6,658 nt of DNA from NCBI GenBank assembly GCA_002449575.1, contig DJXC01000036.1, positions 1-6,658 on the forward strand. Direction: 5' to 3'. Source of the DNA: Ruminococcus sp. UBA7014. Lineage in GTDB: Bacteria; Bacillota; Clostridia; Oscillospirales; Ruminococcaceae. Below are positions 5,321 to 6,658 of this stretch, one piece after another. The notes beneath the pieces were generated by a model. That model did not search any database, was not told the origin of the DNA, and was given only the letters and a program-made list of their open reading frames with translations. Every line of letters begins with the position of its first letter. The first letter of the stretch is position 1. The translations under genes were made by a program, and so were the position numbers.

Positions 5321-5521
5321 ATGATGGAAATGCCCAATGAAGAAATCTGCCGGAATTACAAGCAGGCAAAGCACAAACAGAATCAGATTAAGATTTTAGC
5401 TGACCTGAATCAGGTCTCTGTCGACGAAATCAGACAGATTTTGATTGACGGCGGCGCACTCAGGCCGAAGCTGAAGAAAGAAACCGCCGCACCGGACTAT
5501 TCTGTGCTTTTAGCCGCTTGA
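5321..5521 (+). CDS. Small HTH-like ICE protein (66 aa)
   Basis: A 66-aa charged protein. The core KQNQIKILADLNQVSVDEIRQILIDGG (about 20-46) reads as two helices with a turn, like a homeodomain-like or sigma-type HTH. Similar short proteins are common in Clostridia mobile elements and have no assigned function that I know of. A near-perfect ribosome binding site, AAAGGAGGTGA (5308-5318), directs initiation at ATG 5321 or ATG 5324. The in-frame GTG at 5315 lies within the site itself and is not the start. The last codons (Y-S-V-L-L-A-A-stop) also form the upstream box and -35 of the next promoter. Confidence 0.78.
   Translation: MMEMPNEEICRNYKQAKHKQNQIKILADLNQVSVDEIRQILIDGGALRPKLKKETAAPDYSVLLAA
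5498..5513 (+). repeat. 16-bp upstream box, copy 1 (inside the 66-aa gene)
   Basis: TATTCTGTGCTTTTAG lies four bases before the -35 at 5518 and is identical to 6131-6146. Here it encodes the end of the 66-aa protein. The distance between copies is exactly 633 bases, the same offset as for the -35, the -10 and the leader hairpin. Confidence 0.8.
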
Positions 5522-5546
5522 TAAATGTAGTTTTTTATGGTAATAT
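5518..5546 (+). promoter_or_regulatory. Promoter of the 118-aa gene (module copy 1)
   Basis: TTGATA (5518-5523), a 17-base spacer and TAATAT (5541-5546), with an extended -10 TGG at 5538-5540. The -35 overlaps the TGA stop of the 66-aa gene. Transcription should begin near 5552-5554, only a few bases before the leader hairpin. Confidence 0.75.
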
Positions 5547-5555
5547 GGTGTACAA

Positions 5556-5577
5556 CGGAAGGGCAGAAAGCCCGCCG
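5556..5577 (+). promoter_or_regulatory. 5'-leader hairpin, copy 1
   Basis: CGG (5556-5558), an AA bulge, GGGC (5561-5564), the loop AGAAA, GCCC (5570-5573), a G, and CCG (5575-5577) form a compact two-part hairpin at the predicted extreme 5' end of the mRNA. The ribosome binding site is about 15 bases further on, so the hairpin does not mask it. A role as 5' mRNA stabiliser or protein-binding site is inferred. Copy 2 keeps the loop and the stem with altered pairs. Confidence 0.6.
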
Positions 5578-5604
5578 AATACAAACCAAACGGAGGAAAC
5601 CACA

Positions 5605-5961
5605 ATGGAAACAAACAGCTACTTTGCAGAAATGAGAAGAGCAATGGACGCAAACCCTAAGAAAAAGTGGACAAACGGCGAGATTGCCGCCTACCATGTT
5701 TACCACGACACGATTTGCTATGGAAGCAGCTGCTACGAATGCGACAGCTTTCCCTGGGAGCGTGACATTGAGGATTTTGTGACAACGCTCCGCAAGGCAG
5801 GCGTTACGGAAATGGCAGTCACCGACCACAGCACGGGTTTGATGGACAGACTGCACAAACTTGCTGAATACGGTGCAGTGGTGCAGGGAATCTGCAAGGT
5901 GACAAGAACGACTTCATGGAGCGACATTGAAACAGTAAACGGAATCGCAGTCAGGCTTTAA
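5605..5961 (+). CDS. Conserved hypothetical 118-aa accessory protein
   Basis: A soluble protein of a type found as a hypothetical in gut Firmicutes mobile elements; I know of no function. The N-terminal part (SYFAEMRRAMDANPKKKWT) is amphipathic helix-like. It is followed by a His/Cys cluster: H31, H34, C38, then C43-x2-C46, which could bind a metal or be structural. The C-terminal half alternates beta-like and helical segments (KAGVTEMAVTDHS; GLMDRLHKLAEYG). The start at 5605 follows a GGAGG ribosome binding site (5592-5596) eight bases upstream. The in-frame extension back to 5518 crosses the promoter and hairpin and is not coding. It has its own promoter/leader module and is followed by a hairpin terminator. 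Confidence 0.82.
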   Translation: METNSYFAEMRRAMDANPKKKWTNGEIAAYHVYHDTICYGSSCYECDSFPWERDIEDFVTTLRKAGVTEMAVTDHSTGLMDRLHKLAEYGAVVQGICKVTRTTSWSDIETVNGIAVRL

Positions 5962-5970
5962 TCCAGCGGC

Positions 5971-5990
5971 ACAGCCCTTCGGGGCTGTTT
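5971..5990 (+). terminator. UUCG-capped terminator-like hairpin after the 118-aa gene
   Basis: ACAGCCC (5971-5977), the stable TTCG tetraloop and GGGCTGT (5982-5988) form a 7-bp stem ten bases after the stop, followed by only a short T run. A second small hairpin, AGCC (6002-6005) with GGCT (6012-6015) then TTTT, follows and may complete termination. The rest of 5990-6130 is G/C-rich, without a gene or clear motif. Confidence 0.55.
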
Positions 5991-6130
5991 CCCGTCACGT
6001 TAGCCTGTGCGGGCTTTTCCGGTTTGGTGCGGATAACTTGCCCCTTCCGGGAACTGCCCCACAGAACGGCTGTCCAAGCCTTTGTGCGGAAAGTGTATAC
6101 TACACAACAGAAAGTCATCATTTTCCTCGA

Positions 6131-6146
6131 TATTCTGTGCTTTTAG
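6131..6146 (+). repeat. 16-bp upstream box, copy 2 (noncoding)
   Basis: TATTCTGTGCTTTTAG is identical to 5498-5513 and sits at the same distance from its -35. Here it lies in noncoding DNA, so its conservation is not explained by a protein, unless it is a recent duplication of the first gene's tail. Confidence 0.8.
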
Positions 6147-6150
6147 ATAC

Positions 6151-6179
6151 TTGCTATTCTCCTGAAATTATGCTAATAT
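6151..6179 (+). promoter_or_regulatory. Promoter of the acidic accessory gene (module copy 2)
   Basis: TTGCTA (6151-6156), a 17-base spacer and TAATAT (6174-6179), with an extended -10 TGC at 6171-6173. Transcription should begin near 6186, directly before the leader hairpin. The geometry is the same as in the promoter 633 bases upstream. Confidence 0.75.
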
Positions 6180-6185
6180 AGCATA
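6169..6185. promoter_or_regulatory. Palindrome over the -10 of module copy 2
   Basis: TATGCTAATATAGCATA is a perfect inverted repeat with 7-bp arms and a 3-base centre, covering the extended -10 and reaching the start site. Copy 1 lacks this symmetry. It is a plausible operator specific to the second gene. Confidence 0.45.
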
Positions 6186-6188
6186 CAG

Positions 6189-6209
6189 CGGAAGGCAGAA
6201 AGCCTGCCG
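6189..6209 (+). promoter_or_regulatory. 5'-leader hairpin, copy 2
   Basis: CGG (6189-6191), AA, GGC (6194-6196), the loop AGAAA, GCC (6202-6204), TG, and CCG (6207-6209). An extra A-T pair (6193/6205) replaces the G-C pair that copy 1 has in its upper stem, so pairing is kept while sequence changes. It starts about three bases from the predicted transcript end, as in copy 1. Confidence 0.6.
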
Positions 6210-6234
6210 GAATAAAATCTGAAGGAGCGTTTTT

Positions 6235-6658
6235 ATGAGGACAGTGAAACTTTACAGCAACCCTGCGGTAATTCTTGCTGGTGAGCGTGAGATGTATACA
6301 CGCAGTGCGGACGATTATGAAGAAATTCTCCGTTCTGCAATTGAAGGGGAAATCATCGACCTGAATGAATTTGCCGATGACCTGAATGCTGAACCGTTCT
6401 ACGGAAAGATTCAGGAAATCAGAATGACCGTGGAGCGATACCAGAACCACGTTTATGCCGTGGCAGTCTGCATGGTTTCGGACGACTGGAGCGATGCCGA
6501 TGATACCCCGATGCTGAAATGGTTCATGAATATTGAATATCAGTACGGGTGGGGTGCTGAATTTGAGGGAAAGACACTTCATACTTTCAAGCGGGCAGAG
6601 ACTTTTGAGATGACTGCTCCCAACGGGGAACGGTTCATGCACACCTGCGATATGGAGT
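6235..6658 (+). CDS. Acidic accessory protein, 3' end beyond window
   Basis: The frame is open from ATG 6235 to the window edge (141 complete codons), behind a GAAGGAG ribosome binding site (6221-6227). The visible part has 28 Asp/Glu against 13 Arg/Lys, with a notable acidic patch SDDWSDADD (about 82-90). Mixed beta-like and helical segments and aromatic runs (KWFMNIEYQYGWG) suggest a folded soluble domain. No family is recognised. Small acidic proteins on conjugative elements include DNA-mimic antirestriction proteins, but I see no ArdA-type motif, so that remains a guess. It is transcribed from its own promoter/leader module. Confidence 0.8.
   Translation, partial: MRTVKLYSNPAVILAGEREMYTRSADDYEEILRSAIEGEIIDLNEFADDLNAEPFYGKIQEIRMTVERYQNHVYAVAVCMVSDDWSDADDTPMLKWFMNIEYQYGWGAEFEGKTLHTFKRAETFEMTAPNGERFMHTCDME

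Noticed and set aside
6082..6108. GTGTATACTACAC with TATACT as a third promoter copy
   Set aside because: TATACT lacks a -35 at proper spacing and the stretch lacks the module hairpin. Resemblance to the two real copies is limited to a few bases.
6154..6642. 162-codon open frame on the minus strand
   Set aside because: It lies opposite the acidic gene, which has a promoter, leader and ribosome binding site. The minus frame has no ribosome binding site or family resemblance and crosses the promoter module.
1..6658. CRISPR arrays, tRNA or rRNA genes, IS elements
   Set aside because: No regularly spaced repeats, tRNA-like cloverleaf or T-loop motif, rRNA segment or DDE transposase was seen on either strand.

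Overview
The window looks like part of an integrative/conjugative mobile region from a gut-type Clostridia (Oscillospiraceae/Ruminococcus-like) Firmicute. The support for this is strong AGGAGG-type ribosome binding sites, GTG/TTG start candidates, consensus sigma-A promoters, a Gram-positive T4SS TrbL/VirB6 protein (CD1112-like) and several small proteins of the sort carried by Firmicutes ICEs. Species cannot be named from the sequence alone.

Layout. (1) 1-972, minus strand: a conjugation operon fragment. It holds a TrbL/VirB6-like membrane protein followed by the first codons of the next gene (probably PrgI family). (2) 973-1066: a junction. It has a short coding tail that could be the end of the Maff2 gene usually found upstream of trbL, an 11-bp palindrome, and two GGGGTA repeats 11 bp apart. 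(3) 1067-3489, minus strand: an integration/control module. It contains a tyrosine recombinase with an N-terminal zinc ribbon, an unrecognised 194-aa protein with a winged-helix-like C-terminus, and a tandem-HTH repressor. The recombinase has its own promoter, whose -35 lies inside the terminator hairpin that ends the repressor operon. (4) 3490-3732: a divergent control region with a perfect TTGACA-17-TATAAT promoter overlaid by TTTACCA-type operator half-sites. (5) 3733-5521, plus strand: a run of small genes (Cro-like XRE protein, excisionase-like HTH protein, 208-aa coiled-coil protein, two-TM protein, 66-aa HTH-like protein). It is interrupted by a 171-nt segment that is either a 46-codon ORF or a structured RNA. 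(6) 5498-6658, plus strand: two unrelated accessory genes, each preceded by the same promoter plus 5'-leader hairpin module with identical internal spacing.

How it fits together. The repressor/Cro pair and operators form a lysogeny-like switch controlling a rightward transcript that carries the candidate excision factor. The integrase is transcribed leftward toward trbL. The simplest reading is that a smaller integrative element has inserted in a host conjugation operon between Maff2 and trbL, or that two elements abut here. The most distinctive observation is the repeated promoter/leader-hairpin module at 5498-5577 and 6131-6209.
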